Assembly: GCA_021780755.1 (NCBI GenBank)
Contig: JAJXYF010000019.1
Location: 93,600-157,599 of the forward strand
DNA: 64,000 bases
Reading direction: 5' to 3'
From: Deltaproteobacteria bacterium
GTDB taxonomy: Bacteria > Desulfobacterota > Binatia > Binatales > Binataceae
Part shown: piece after piece, positions 1-9,056 of the stretch
Numbering within the stretch: position 1 is the stretch's first letter
Layout of the letters: every line of letters starts with the position of its first letter
Program-made: the position numbers and the translations under genes
Notes under the pieces: model-generated
Told to the model about the DNA's origin: nothing
The model's input: only the letters and a program-made list of their open reading frames with translations
Databases searched by the model: none

Positions 1-2
1 CC

Positions 3-212
3 CTGTTGGTCGCTCCGGGCGCCGCCGCACTCTGCTTCGTCCGCGGACTCGGTGCCGCGTTCGTCGTCGCGACCACGATGGGCCTGGTGGCCACCGTCGC
101 CGGTGTATTCGCCTCTTACCTCTTCGATTTTCCGACCGGCCCGACTATCGTCGCCATTCTCGCCGCCGTCTTCGCACTGAGCTATGGTTACGCCGCAATC
201 CGAGGTACCTAG
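3..212 (+). CDS. C-terminal part of metal ABC transporter permease (ABC-3 family), cut by window edge
   Basis: Only the last 69 codons are in the window; the reading frame is open to the left edge. The visible part has two hydrophobic segments separated by the short motif YLFDFPTGPTI, which is the usual C-terminal pattern of Zn/Mn/Fe ABC-3 family inner-membrane permeases (the last two helices with a D-x-PTGP turn between them). These proteins form the membrane channel of a metal importer together with an ATPase and a binding protein, which would lie to the left. A second, complete permease of the same family is encoded at 53.7 kb. The family call is likely; the metal cannot be told. Confidence 0.7.
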   Translation: MLVAPGAAALCFVRGLGAAFVVATTMGLVATVAGVFASYLFDFPTGPTIVAILAAVFALSYGYAAIRGT

Positions 213-240
213 CTAGCGCGACGAGTCTGCTGACCGGCCG

Positions 241-267
241 GTCATCCTGAGCGTGGCGAAGGATCTC
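241..267 (+). repeat. Copy of the GTCATCCTGAGCG...GAAGGATCTC interspersed sequence
   Basis: The stretch begins GTCATCCTGAGCG and continues GGCGAAGGATCTC. This is a phrase scattered between genes in many environmental bacterial genomes and often mistranslated as short ORFs containing ILRHAQDD-like peptides, as happens on the minus strand here. It lies in the 183-bp gap between the permease fragment and tldD. I see no transposase or inverted-repeat structure with it; its function is unknown. Confidence 0.45.
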
Positions 268-395
268 ACGCGACAGCGCGCCAATCCGGTTGTTGAGCGA
301 CCCGGGCGACTTGGACACCGATTCGAGCAACTCGAGCGTAGTCCGTTCCTCGACAGACTTCTTTCACCCGGTGACGCAATAGGTTATGCGGTTAC

Positions 396-1973
396 ATGGC
401 TTCGAGTGACATTTTCGCGGCCGTCGATTTCCTCAAGCGCGAAGGTGAGGCCGCGCTGCGCCGCTTTGTCCGCACCCATCGCGGCGCCGCGTACGCCGAG
501 ATGCGCTTCGAGGCGATGTTCCATCGTTCCGCCTCCGCCAATGACGGCGATCAGCGCGACAGCGCCGAAAGCGAGGCGGCGGCCTTCGGTGTCACCGTCC
601 ATTTCGAGCATCGCGGCGGCGTCGTCGGCCACGGACAGACCGGCGCGGAAATCGGACGCCTCGCCCTCAACCGCACCCGGTTGCTCGCGGCGCTCGACGC
701 AGCGCTGGGCGAAGCCTATGCACGGGCGCGTTTCTCCGCGCGCGAAAAGGCGGCCGTGCTCAAGCATCATGGCGCGGCCGCCCGGTCGCTGATGCGTGCC
801 GGCGCGATTGCCCCCTCGACCGCACGCGACGAGATCGCGGCGACCTTTCGCCGTGACCCGCGCACCCTCGACCCCGACGAACTCAAGCGCTTGTGCCGCG
901 ACGCCTCGGCTTCAATCGCTGGCCTCGGCCCCGATATCGCTTTTAACGCCGTCGCCGCGTTGAGCGAACTGCGCCAGGAACTCTTCATCAATACCGCCGG
1001 CGCCCTCATCTCTCAGGCGTGCGCCTTCGCGCAGGGCGATTGTTACGTGGTCGCGCAGACCGCCGACGGCCATCAGGAAAGTTACGACACCATCGGCCAA
1101 CAGCGCGGCTTTGAATGTCTCGCCGAAGGCTGGCGCGACGAGCTCATGCCCAATCCCGACCTGCCCACCTTCGCGATCGAACTCGCCCGCGAGACCCGCG
1201 AACTCGCCGCCGCACCCGCCCTCAAGCCGCCCGCCGGCGAAGTCGTCGTCGTCACCAATCCGCACTTCAACGCACTCGTCGCCCACGAGATTATCGGCCA
1301 TCCATGCGAGGCCGATCGCGCGCTCAAGATGGAGGCCGCCTACGCCGGCCGAAGCTGGTTTCTGCCCTCGCTCGAACACAACGAAATCGGCCGCCCGGTC
1401 GGCTCCCCGCTGCTCTGGGCATGCTCCGATCCGACGCTTAACGGCTACGGCCATTACCGCTACGACCATGAGGGCACGGCCGGCCGCCGCGTCACCCATA
1501 TCGAGGGCGGCGTCTTCCGCGGCTTCCTCAACTCGCGGGCGACCGCCGCCGCGCTCGGCGTCGAGCCCAACGGTTCCGCGCGCGCGAGCGAAGCCTGGCA
1601 CGTCCCGCTTATTCGCATGTCGAACACCTTCTTCATGCCCGGCCAGAGCGACCCCGCGCAGATCATCGCCGAGGTCGATCGCGGCTATTACGTATGCGGT
1701 CATCTGATTCCGTCGATCGCGGAGTCGCGCGAAAACTTCCGCATCTCGGCGCGCCGGGTTTACGATATCGAACATGGCCGCCTCGGACGGCTCTATCGCG
1801 CGGGCAGCGTCATCGCCGACTCGAAAAGCTTCTTCAGCAAGATCGACGCGGTCGGCAACGACCTGCGGATGGTCGCCATCCCCAACTGCGGCAAGGGCCA
1901 GCCGATGCAAGTCAAGCGGATGTCCAACGGCGGCCCGACGCTCCGCTCGCGCGCGCGGATGGGCGGCGGCTGA
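396..1973 (+). CDS. tldD: TldD-type metallopeptidase (525 aa)
   Basis: TldD is the zinc-bearing subunit of the TldD/TldE protease, which removes leader peptides from some ribosomally made peptides and degrades unfolded peptides in the cytoplasm. The HExxxH zinc site is visible as HEIIGH (H297, E298, H302), followed by the C/E/D residues typical of the family. Length is close to the usual 450-520 aa. The gene overlaps the start of the following TldE-type gene by one base (TGATG), so the two are translationally coupled and should form one heteromer. No candidate peptide precursor is visible nearby, so the substrate is unknown. Confidence 0.9.
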   Translation: MASSDIFAAVDFLKREGEAALRRFVRTHRGAAYAEMRFEAMFHRSASANDGDQRDSAESEAAAFGVTVHFEHRGGVVGHGQTGAEIGRLALNRTRLLAALDAALGEAYARARFSAREKAAVLKHHGAAARSLMRAGAIAPSTARDEIAATFRRDPRTLDPDELKRLCRDASASIAGLGPDIAFNAVAALSELRQELFINTAGALISQACAFAQGDCYVVAQTADGHQESYDTIGQQRGFECLAEGWRDELMPNPDLPTFAIELARETRELAAAPALKPPAGEVVVVTNPHFNALVAHEIIGHPCEADRALKMEAAYAGRSWFLPSLEHNEIGRPVGSPLLWACSDPTLNGYGHYRYDHEGTAGRRVTHIEGGVFRGFLNSRATAAALGVEPNGSARASEAWHVPLIRMSNTFFMPGQSDPAQIIAEVDRGYYVCGHLIPSIAESRENFRISARRVYDIEHGRLGRLYRAGSVIADSKSFFSKIDAVGNDLRMVAIPNCGKGQPMQVKRMSNGGPTLRSRARMGGG

Positions 1974-3508
1974 TGCGCACTGCCGTCGATCTCAAAAAGT
2001 TCGTCCGCGAGGCCGCCGCGCTGCTCGCGCGTGAACGCGATCTCGCCGCCTTCGAGGTCTATTGCTCCTCCAGTGAACATCGGGTGGCGCGCCTCAACTA
2101 CACCTCCGACATTCCGTCGCGCGGCGTCGAGGAATTCAAATCGCTCAACGCCGACGGCTTCGCCCTGCGCCTCGTGATGCACCGCGATCCGCATGAAACC
2201 GGATCCGCCAGCGAGGCCGGCGACCTGAGTCTCGAGGCGGTGCGCGCGGCGATCCGCAAGGCGCGTGACGCCACCGTCATCGATCCGCATTTCCCCGGAC
2301 TGCCCGCCGAGCCGCGCAAATTGCCGCCGTCGAAGGAGCGCGCGCCGGCCTCCGACCTGATGCGCGCTAAGGACGCCCCGATCGCCGCCGCCGCGTGGGC
2401 GACCATCGCCGGCGCGATTTCTGCCTTCGAGTCGCATGCACCCCTCAAGCTGCCCCATCCGGGCCTCGTGATCGGCGGCGACCTCTCCCTGATTCGCGAC
2501 CGCATCGCGATCGGCAGCTCCGCCTTCACCGATATTCGCGGCGACGAGAGCGCCCATTTCGTCTCGTCGGTGACCGCGCTGGTCGAGTCGCTCGACGCCA
2601 AAGGCACCGCCACCGCGGCCGGCGCGTCGCTCGCCGAAATGTCCCGGGCCGGCGCGCGGCTCGGACGCGACGCGGTCACTCGCGCGCTCAAGCTGCGCCA
2701 CGGCGAACGGCCGCCCGCCGGCCGCTACCGCGTCGTCCTCGGTCCGCAGCCGGTCGCCGAGATTATCAACTACATGGTGCTCGGATCGCTCACCACCGGT
2801 GCTTTCTACTCCGCGACCTCGGCCTACCACGGACGCTTCGGTGCGCCCGTGATCGATGCGCGCCTCAGCCTGACTGACGACCCCCTCGCCCATCGCGGCC
2901 CCGTGCGCCGCCGCGTCACCTGCGAGGGCTTGCCCACCGGACGCACCGCGATGATTCGCCACGGACGCCTGGTCGGCCTGCTCTCGAATTTCTACGATTC
3001 GCATCGCCTGCTCACCGACGAACATCGCGCCGAGAAGCTCGGCCCCGACGCCGGCACGGCGCCAAGCTTTCCGGTCCGCAGCGGCTATCGCCTCGGCGAA
3101 AGCCCGGCGCGCCGCTACGACGCCCATCCCGGATCGACCGGCACCAACGTCATCATGCGCACCCGCGGCGGGGTCGGCGATCGCGAGCTCGTCGAGGTGG
3201 TCGGCGACGGTATCTATATCGGACGCATCTGGTACACCTATCCGATCAATGGGCAGCGCGCCGGCGACTTCACCTGCACCGTCAGCGGCGATTCCTACTT
3301 GATTCGCAACGGCAAAATTGCCGCGCCGCTCGCGCCCAACTGCTTTCGCCTCAACGCCAATATCGAACAGGTGTTCGCAAAGCCGCTCGCGGTCGGCAAG
3401 CGCTCCGAGACCGCCGTCGTGTGGGGCGCGCCGGAGGCTTACTTCGTACCCGCGCTGGCGCTCGAGGGCATCGAACTCGCGCAAGTCGGCGCCGCCGACT
3501 CCGACTAG
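1973..3508 (+). CDS. pmbA: TldE/PmbA-type subunit of the TldD/TldE protease (511 aa)
   Basis: The protein follows the TldD/PmbA fold but lacks the HExxxH zinc motif, as expected for the non-catalytic partner TldE (PmbA). Family-like segments include the central NYMVLGSLTTGAF region and the C-terminal GERSGDFTCTVSG-like stretch (here GQRAGDFTCTVSG). An open frame extends upstream to 1694, but the ATG at 1973 overlapping the tldD stop gives the normal length and is the better start. In E. coli the two genes are unlinked; here they are coupled in one operon. A protease with an unknown peptide substrate is the best prediction. Confidence 0.88.
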   Translation: MRTAVDLKKFVREAAALLARERDLAAFEVYCSSSEHRVARLNYTSDIPSRGVEEFKSLNADGFALRLVMHRDPHETGSASEAGDLSLEAVRAAIRKARDATVIDPHFPGLPAEPRKLPPSKERAPASDLMRAKDAPIAAAAWATIAGAISAFESHAPLKLPHPGLVIGGDLSLIRDRIAIGSSAFTDIRGDESAHFVSSVTALVESLDAKGTATAAGASLAEMSRAGARLGRDAVTRALKLRHGERPPAGRYRVVLGPQPVAEIINYMVLGSLTTGAFYSATSAYHGRFGAPVIDARLSLTDDPLAHRGPVRRRVTCEGLPTGRTAMIRHGRLVGLLSNFYDSHRLLTDEHRAEKLGPDAGTAPSFPVRSGYRLGESPARRYDAHPGSTGTNVIMRTRGGVGDRELVEVVGDGIYIGRIWYTYPINGQRAGDFTCTVSGDSYLIRNGKIAAPLAPNCFRLNANIEQVFAKPLAVGKRSETAVVWGAPEAYFVPALALEGIELAQVGAADSD

Positions 3509-3578
3509 CGATACTCGTTCGTGATAGCCGCAAACTAACGGCGCGACGGCAATTTAAGCGCACCCGCTGGCGCGCGAT

Positions 3579-4106
3579 TCATCCCGACTTTGCCGCCTGC
3601 CGATTCGGCTCGACTTTCCGATCGTCGCGATAGACTTCCTGCTTGCTGGTCAGCCCGGTCGGGTCCCAGCGCGTCCAGACGCCCTCGCGCTTGCCCTCGC
3701 GATACCTGCCCTCGAGCGCCTTCACGCCGTTGGCGTACCAGCTCATATGCTCTCCGTCCTGCAGACCGCCGCGGTAATGGTCAACGGCGGAGCGCTGCCC
3801 GTTCTCGTACCACGTCGTCCATTCGCCTTCCTGCACACCGTCGCGATAGTAGCCCTGGATCATCCGATCGGTGCCCGTGCCGTACGCGACAAAGACGCCG
3901 TCCTTCACCGGCTTGCCATCAACCATCTTCTGGCACCAGACTTCCTCGCCCTTCGGCGGCGGCGCACCCATCAGGGTTGCTCCGGCGGGACATGAAAGCG
4001 GCAGCTCGGCAACACCTCGATGGCACCCGACCACCATCGCGACGACGGGGAGGGCGGCGGCAAACGCGATTCGGGTCGTCAAGCTCAGTCTGAGGTACGT
4101 CGGCAT
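3579..4106 (-). CDS. MORN/YwqK-type repeat lipoprotein (175 aa)
   Basis: The N-terminus is a lipoprotein signal: a hydrophobic run ending in VVGC, with the Cys near residue 28. The mature part carries at least three consecutive repeats of about 22-24 residues with the pattern Y-R-x-G-x-x-x-G-x-W-x-x-W-x-x-x-G, the MORN-like repeat found in YwqK-type proteins. It is probably anchored in a membrane facing the periplasm. The role of such proteins is not established. It is transcribed toward the TldE gene (convergent) and has no obvious operon partner. Confidence 0.65.
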   Translation of the reverse strand: MPTYLRLSLTTRIAFAAALPVVAMVVGCHRGVAELPLSCPAGATLMGAPPPKGEEVWCQKMVDGKPVKDGVFVAYGTGTDRMIQGYYRDGVQEGEWTTWYENGQRSAVDHYRGGLQDGEHMSWYANGVKALEGRYREGKREGVWTRWDPTGLTSKQEVYRDDRKVEPNRQAAKSG

Positions 4107-4174
4107 AGGTAAGTTTTATCAGTGACGAATTTTCTCAGTAACGATGGCGCACTCATAGCGGCCACAAATACAGC

Positions 4175-4205
4175 GGGCGGGAAGACGATGTCCGCCTTCC
4201 CGCCC
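4175..4205 (-). terminator. Inverted repeat downstream of the ThDP enzyme gene
   Basis: A perfect 10-bp stem (GGGCGGGAAG at 4175-4184 with CTTCCCGCCC at 4196-4205) closes an 11-nt loop. Read on the minus strand it is followed by a modestly T-rich stretch (CTGTATTTGTGG). It lies 54 bp after the stop of the gene ending at 4259 and so is a probable terminator for it, although the T tract is weak. Confidence 0.5.
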
Positions 4206-4258
4206 GTCTTGCGATTCGATCCGCCCGCGATTACAACGCGCGCGGAGTTATGAACGTC

Positions 4259-5950
4259 CTAGTTCGAGCCGGTCGAGCCGAGCAGATTGCCGCCGAGCGT
4301 CGGATGGCCGACGGTCTTGTCGCCGATCACGTTGATCATTGACGGCTTGCCCGACTTGAACGCGCGCTCGAGCGCCGGAACGATCTGCTCGGGCTTCTCG
4401 ACCTGTTCGCCATGACAGCCCATCTCGTCGAAGATCTTGTCGTAACGGATGTTCTGCAACATGTTGAACGGATCGGTGCGGTCCTTCAGCAGCGGCATCG
4501 ACTCGAAGCTTGGGCCCCACGAGCTGTTGTTGTAGAGCAGGCAGACGATCGGCAGGTTGTAGCGCGCGGCGGTCTCCATGTCCCAGCCGCCGATGCCCAG
4601 CCCGCCGTCACCCATCACCAGCACGACCTGCTTGCCCGGGCGCGCGAGTTGCACGCCGATACCCATGCCGAAACCGTGGCCGACCGGCGCCAGCGGGCCG
4701 GCGTCGATCACGGAGCCCGGGAACCGGCATACGAAGTTCTGGCTCATCCAGCCCGAGAGCGTGAAGCTGTCGATCACGACGGTGGCATTCTTGTCAAGCA
4801 CCGAAACGAGGTCCTTGGTCACGCGCGCGGGATGAATCGGGAGGTTGCCGTGGACCTTCTTCTCGTTCTCGGCGACAACCTTTTCAAAGTTGGCGCGCAC
4901 CTCGGCCAATTCCTTGACCCAGCTCGAACCGCGGTTCTTCGAGAAGTCGAGCTTGAGTTCCTTGATGCGGTTGATCATCTGGCGCAGCACCAGCTTGGGA
5001 TCGCCGACCAGCGGGACCTCGGCCGGTACCTGCCATCCGATGCGCGAGGCGGTGGGGTCGCACTGGATGTACTTGGCCTTGTCGTTCCAGGTGGGCATCC
5101 GGCCGAAATGCTCGCCACTCCAGAAGCGGAAGCCGAGCGTGAGGACAACGTCGGCGCGGCCGGTGAAGGGCTTTTTGAAGGCGCCGCGAATCGCCAGCGG
5201 ATGCTCTTCGGAAACCGAGCCCTGGCCGGCGCGGCGCGCGTACACCGGAATCGAGGTGAGCTCGACGAACTCCTTGAGTTCCGGCGCCGCGTTGGACCAG
5301 AACAGGCCGTCGCCACCCGCGATCAAGGGGCGCTCGGCCGCGTGCAGCAATTCGATCGCCCGATCGATCTTGGCCGGGTCGCCGGCCGAACGGACATCGT
5401 CGGGCGTGAAGCGCTGGCCGCCCGCGCGCTGTTTCGCGTCTTCGCCCTGGGTATAGAGGATGTTCTGCGGAATCTCGATCAACGAGACGCCCTGCGGCGG
5501 CGTTAGCGCCTCGCGGAAGGCCAGCCGCATGTCGAACTCGATGGTGCTGAAGTCGGTGACGCGCTTGGTGTACTTGGCGAAGCTGCGGACGACGTCGGAC
5601 CCATAGGCTTCCTGGAATGAACCCTGATGGTCCTCGGTGTTCGGATGCTGGCCCGAGATGCAGACCACGGCGCTGTTGGTCATCGCGGCCAGCGCCAGTC
5701 CGGTGACCGCGTTGGTCAGTCCGCATCCGGCGGTAACCATGCAGACGCCGGCCTCACCGGTCATGCGCGCATAGCCGTCGGCGGCATAGGCGGTCGCCTG
5801 TTCGTGGCGCATGTGCACCAGTTTGATTTCGTGGCTGCGCAACTGCGCGAGAATCGGGAACAGGTGACCCCCGTTGATCGCGAAACAGTAGCGTGCCTTG
5901 TTTTCCTGAATGATACGCGCGACCAGTTCGCCGCCGTCCACTTTGGCCAT
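4259..5950 (-). CDS. Thiamine-diphosphate-dependent enzyme, acetolactate synthase / 2-hydroxyacyl-CoA lyase type (563 aa)
   Basis: Three-domain ThDP enzyme. The N-terminal PYR domain has the catalytic glutamate in MRHEQATAYAADGYAR (E50). The C-terminal PP domain has the ThDP/Mg motif beginning GDGGLGIGGWDMETA and ending LLYNN. The enzyme should catalyse C-C bond cleavage or ligation of a 2-keto- or 2-hydroxyacyl compound, as in acetolactate synthase, 2-hydroxyacyl-CoA lyase or oxalyl-CoA decarboxylase. Which one cannot be decided by eye. The open frame extends upstream to 6421, but the ATG at 5950 is preceded by a perfect AAGGAGGATCC ribosome-binding site and starts directly with the PYR domain. 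No regulatory ACT subunit is adjacent, which argues against a biosynthetic acetolactate synthase. Confidence 0.82.
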   Translation of the reverse strand: MAKVDGGELVARIIQENKARYCFAINGGHLFPILAQLRSHEIKLVHMRHEQATAYAADGYARMTGEAGVCMVTAGCGLTNAVTGLALAAMTNSAVVCISGQHPNTEDHQGSFQEAYGSDVVRSFAKYTKRVTDFSTIEFDMRLAFREALTPPQGVSLIEIPQNILYTQGEDAKQRAGGQRFTPDDVRSAGDPAKIDRAIELLHAAERPLIAGGDGLFWSNAAPELKEFVELTSIPVYARRAGQGSVSEEHPLAIRGAFKKPFTGRADVVLTLGFRFWSGEHFGRMPTWNDKAKYIQCDPTASRIGWQVPAEVPLVGDPKLVLRQMINRIKELKLDFSKNRGSSWVKELAEVRANFEKVVAENEKKVHGNLPIHPARVTKDLVSVLDKNATVVIDSFTLSGWMSQNFVCRFPGSVIDAGPLAPVGHGFGMGIGVQLARPGKQVVLVMGDGGLGIGGWDMETAARYNLPIVCLLYNNSSWGPSFESMPLLKDRTDPFNMLQNIRYDKIFDEMGCHGEQVEKPEQIVPALERAFKSGKPSMINVIGDKTVGHPTLGGNLLGSTGSN

Positions 5951-6254
5951 CAGGGGATCCTCCTTCGATTTAGCAGCAGCCCGACCGGTCACCAGGGCGC
6001 CAAGGTCCGCGCAACGTTCGCGGCATCGACGAACCAGGCCGGGGCAGGCCTGAAAATATTGTTCGGGACGAATCCTTGCATATTTCCCCGGCCAGCGAAA
6101 ACGGGAAACGAGGGGCGCGAAAGGAGGCTTGATTTTCTTCGCCGCAAAGTTGATCGTCGATTCAAAGCCTGTAACTCTGTGGGGTATTGGGTGGCCAGGA
6201 ATTATGCGAGCCGCTGATCCAGGGAGCAACGGACGCGATGTTGGTTCGGAATAG
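5951..6254. other. Divergent intergenic region
   Basis: This 304-bp gap separates the divergent ThDP-enzyme and outer-membrane-protein genes and must hold both promoters. Apart from the ribosome-binding site of the minus-strand gene at its left edge, I recognise no clear -35/-10 pair, operator or RNA gene. Confidence 0.5.
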
Positions 6255-7514
6255 ATGAGACGGCTTCTCGCTGCAATATCGATAATTCTGCTGATCGCGA
6301 TCGCCGCGAAGCCCGCCAACGCGTTCAGCTTGATCGATCCGAACACGTGGCCGGCGACGTTGAACCCACACAACTGGCCGTTCTCGGTGTATCCGATCCC
6401 GGAGGTCGCGACCGATCCCAACTCGGGGGTGACCTACGGCATTCTGACGGCGGTGCTGTTCAAGGACAAAGCCGGGGACATCGACTATATCTTCGCGCCC
6501 GACGTCAACAACAACAGCACGCTCGGGCCGGGCGGCAACCTGCGGTTTCTCGCCTACCCATCGGAGGACACGCAGTGGTATGCGGTGGGGGGCGCGCAGG
6601 AAAACATCGCACGCAATGTCGATCTGAATTATGAGACCGGCCGAACGCATCGTGATTGGTGGTCATTTGCGGGGCGGTTTTTCTTCGAGCGCGATCCGAC
6701 CGAGCGTTTTTTCGGGATCGGCAACGCATCGCGCCTGGGACAGGAGACCAATTACACCACCGAGCAAGTTTACTTCCGCGGGCTGTTCGGCTGGAACGTC
6801 ACACCCAATCTGCAACTGGCGGCAGTGACGCGGCCGCGTTATGTGCGCATCCAGCAAGGCGGATTCACGACCCAGCCGCAGATTTTCACGCTGTTCCCGA
6901 ACGTGAAGGGGATCAACGGCGGGACCGAAATCTACAACGAAGTCCGGATAACCTACGACACGCGCGACTCGATTGACATCCCGCGCGATGGCGGACTGGC
7001 GCTTGGCTACTACGGCTTGGCGGACCGCCGCCTGATGAGCTCGGTGTCGTACAACCGCTTCGGTGGCGAGCTGCGCCGGTATTATTCGATTGGCAAGCGA
7101 ATCACCTTCGCGGGCCACATGTATATGCAGTGGACACCGGCGGGCAACGAGACCCCGTTCTGGGCGATGCCGTGGCTGGGCGGCGGCGAGAGCTTCCTCT
7201 ACACCACCGAGACGCTACGCGGATACGGCGCTGGCCGCTTTATCGACAACAACGTAGCTGTAGCCAATATCGAGATGCGCACGCGGGTGCTGGAAGCGAA
7301 CGTCTTTGGGACGCAAGGAACGCTAGAACTCGCACCTTTTTTCGAGACCGGTCGCGTGTGGCATTCGATGTCGCAGAATCCGGTGCAGCAACTGCATTCG
7401 GTGGGCGGGATGGGCTTTCGCGCGATCGCGGAACCGTTCGTGGTCGGCTACGTCGATGTGGGCTGGGGTGGCGAAGGTCCCGCGGTCTTCTCAGGTATCA
7501 ACTATCCATTTTAG
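6255..7514 (+). CDS. Omp85/BamA-type outer-membrane beta-barrel without POTRA domains (419 aa)
   Basis: There is a cleavable signal peptide (about residues 1-23, ending in ANA). The rest alternates in a beta-strand pattern and ends in the aromatic residue expected of outer-membrane barrels (YPF). The LRGYGAGRF segment near residue 320 matches the conserved RGY/RGF motif of the Omp85 'surface antigen' barrel. POTRA domains seen in BamA and TamA are absent: only a short linker precedes the barrel. It therefore belongs to the single-barrel, patatin-like or lipid-transfer-related group of the family. Its role is unknown; insertion or export at the outer membrane is the general expectation. Confidence 0.72.
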   Translation: MRRLLAAISIILLIAIAAKPANAFSLIDPNTWPATLNPHNWPFSVYPIPEVATDPNSGVTYGILTAVLFKDKAGDIDYIFAPDVNNNSTLGPGGNLRFLAYPSEDTQWYAVGGAQENIARNVDLNYETGRTHRDWWSFAGRFFFERDPTERFFGIGNASRLGQETNYTTEQVYFRGLFGWNVTPNLQLAAVTRPRYVRIQQGGFTTQPQIFTLFPNVKGINGGTEIYNEVRITYDTRDSIDIPRDGGLALGYYGLADRRLMSSVSYNRFGGELRRYYSIGKRITFAGHMYMQWTPAGNETPFWAMPWLGGGESFLYTTETLRGYGAGRFIDNNVAVANIEMRTRVLEANVFGTQGTLELAPFFETGRVWHSMSQNPVQQLHSVGGMGFRAIAEPFVVGYVDVGWGGEGPAVFSGINYPF

Positions 7515-7542
7515 TTTTTGACGCTCGCGTACCCGCGCGATG

Positions 7543-7875
7543 CTACTTGCGGAAGCGCGAAGGAAAGTCCACCTCAAATGTGACGTCGGGATGGAGCAGG
7601 CGGGCGCGATCGATTAGCGCCGCTTCGATCTCGGGGATCTGCGGATCGGGCACACAACAATCGACCGGGCAGGCCGCGGCGCATTCCTCGTGATCGAAGA
7701 AGCCGACACATTCGGTGCACTTGCCGGGCACGATGTAGTAGATATCGGGGGCGATCGGCGGATGGCTTTGGCCATCGAGTTCCCACTGGCGGCCGCCAGC
7801 GTAAATCGCGTTATTGGGACAGCGCGGCTCGCAAGCGCCGCAGTTGATACATTCTTCCGTAATCAGAGTTGACAT
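7543..7875 (-). CDS. 2[4Fe-4S] ferredoxin, YfhL-like (110 aa)
   Basis: Small electron carrier with two cysteine groups: CINCGACEPRCP near the N-terminus and CTECVGFFDHEECAAACP in the middle. The second has the extended insertion typical of the YfhL/Allochromatium-type bacterial ferredoxins, which have low potentials. It begins 21 bp after the ApbC gene on the same strand, so the two are probably co-transcribed. The link with an Fe-S cluster carrier makes a role in receiving a cluster from ApbC, or donating electrons in cluster assembly, plausible but unproven. Confidence 0.88.
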   Translation of the reverse strand: MSTLITEECINCGACEPRCPNNAIYAGGRQWELDGQSHPPIAPDIYYIVPGKCTECVGFFDHEECAAACPVDCCVPDPQIPEIEAALIDRARLLHPDVTFEVDFPSRFRK

Positions 7876-7896
7876 CGCGGATTTCCAGAGTGGCGG

Positions 7897-8949
7897 TCAA
7901 TTTTGCGGCATCGCGGCGGCAACCCGGCGGGCCAATTCGATAAAGGCCTGGCTGGCGGGATGATCCGGCTGGGCGAGAACGATCGGCGTGCCCGCATCGC
8001 CCGCCTCGCGCACTTCGGTGAAAATCGGCACGCGCGCAAGGACTTCCATGTGCTCATCGGCGGCCATCTTGGCGCCGCCGCCATGCCCGAAGATTTCGTC
8101 GCGCTCCCCGCAATCGGGACAGACGAAATAGCTCATGTTCTCGACCACGCCAAGCAGCGGGCAATGGACCTGCCGGAACATCCGGACCGCGCGCAGGGCG
8201 TCGGCCAACGCCACCTCCTGCGGCGTCGTGACGATGACGGCGCCGTCGATCGCGACCTGCTGTGCGAGCGTCAGTTGCGCGTCGCCGGTGCCGGGCGGCA
8301 AGTCAACGATGAGAAAATCCTGGGTGCCCCAGAGCGTGTCCTTGAGAAACTGGCGGACGGCGCCCATGACCATCGGACCGCGCCAAATCACCGGGGCCTT
8401 ATCGTTGAGGAAAAAGCCGATTGAAATCAGCTTCACGCCGAAGCGTTCGATGGGGTAAAAGCTCTGGCCGCCGGCTGAGCGGGGACGTTCGTCGCTGGTG
8501 CCGAACATCATCGGCACCGAGGGGCCGTAAATGTCCGCGTCGAGCAGGCCGACCTTGTAGCCGATGCGACTTAACGCGGCCGCGAGGTTGGCCGCCACCG
8601 TCGATTTGCCGACGCCGCCTTTACCGCTCGCGACGGCGACGATGAAGCGCGTGCCTTCCAGGCGGACCTTGCCGGTCTTTTCGCCCAACTCGGGCTCTAT
8701 CTTGCCGACCTTGAATTCGACCTTGGGCACGCCCAGTTCGTGGGTCAGCACCTGATGAATCCGCGTGGCAAGATCGCGCAGGATCTCCTCGCGGCCGGTC
8801 GCGCCGCGCAGCGTGATCGTGTAGGCGCCGTCGGGCGCCGGCGCGATCTCCTGGACGATTCCGAGCGACACGATGTCGGTCTGATAGCCGGGATAATTGA
8901 CGCGGGCGAGTGCGAGCGCGACTTCTTCAAGAGCTACGGTTCTGGCCAC
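7897..8949 (-). CDS. apbC: Mrp/NBP35-family Fe-S carrier ATPase ApbC (350 aa)
   Basis: The protein has an N-terminal MIP18 (DUF59)-like domain (about residues 1-90) and a P-loop ATPase domain with the deviant Walker A GKGGVGKSTVAANLA. A CPDC pair (YFVCPDCG) near residue 280 is the bridging-cluster binding site of this family. ApbC/Mrp binds a [4Fe-4S] cluster as a dimer and passes it to apo-proteins in the cytoplasm. The start is a GTG. The following ferredoxin gene is very close and is probably in the same transcript. Confidence 0.9.
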   Translation of the reverse strand: MARTVALEEVALALARVNYPGYQTDIVSLGIVQEIAPAPDGAYTITLRGATGREEILRDLATRIHQVLTHELGVPKVEFKVGKIEPELGEKTGKVRLEGTRFIVAVASGKGGVGKSTVAANLAAALSRIGYKVGLLDADIYGPSVPMMFGTSDERPRSAGGQSFYPIERFGVKLISIGFFLNDKAPVIWRGPMVMGAVRQFLKDTLWGTQDFLIVDLPPGTGDAQLTLAQQVAIDGAVIVTTPQEVALADALRAVRMFRQVHCPLLGVVENMSYFVCPDCGERDEIFGHGGGAKMAADEHMEVLARVPIFTEVREAGDAGTPIVLAQPDHPASQAFIELARRVAAAMPQN

Positions 8950-9056
8950 TGGGCGAAATTATTTCAGATGGCAATCGGCAGCGATAGCCGCACGCGCAAG
9001 GACAATCGCGAAGATCGGGATCGCGCATTGTCCGCGAAGGCCGGTCGGTCAGCGGC

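Noticed and set aside
912..1910. Minus-strand ORF (332 aa) opposite tldD
   Set aside because: The plus strand shows the HEIIGH zinc site and family length; the antisense peptide has no recognisable motif.
4412..5506. Plus-strand ORF (364 aa) opposite the ThDP enzyme
   Set aside because: The opposite strand has a complete ThDP enzyme with motifs in the right order and a perfect ribosome-binding site.
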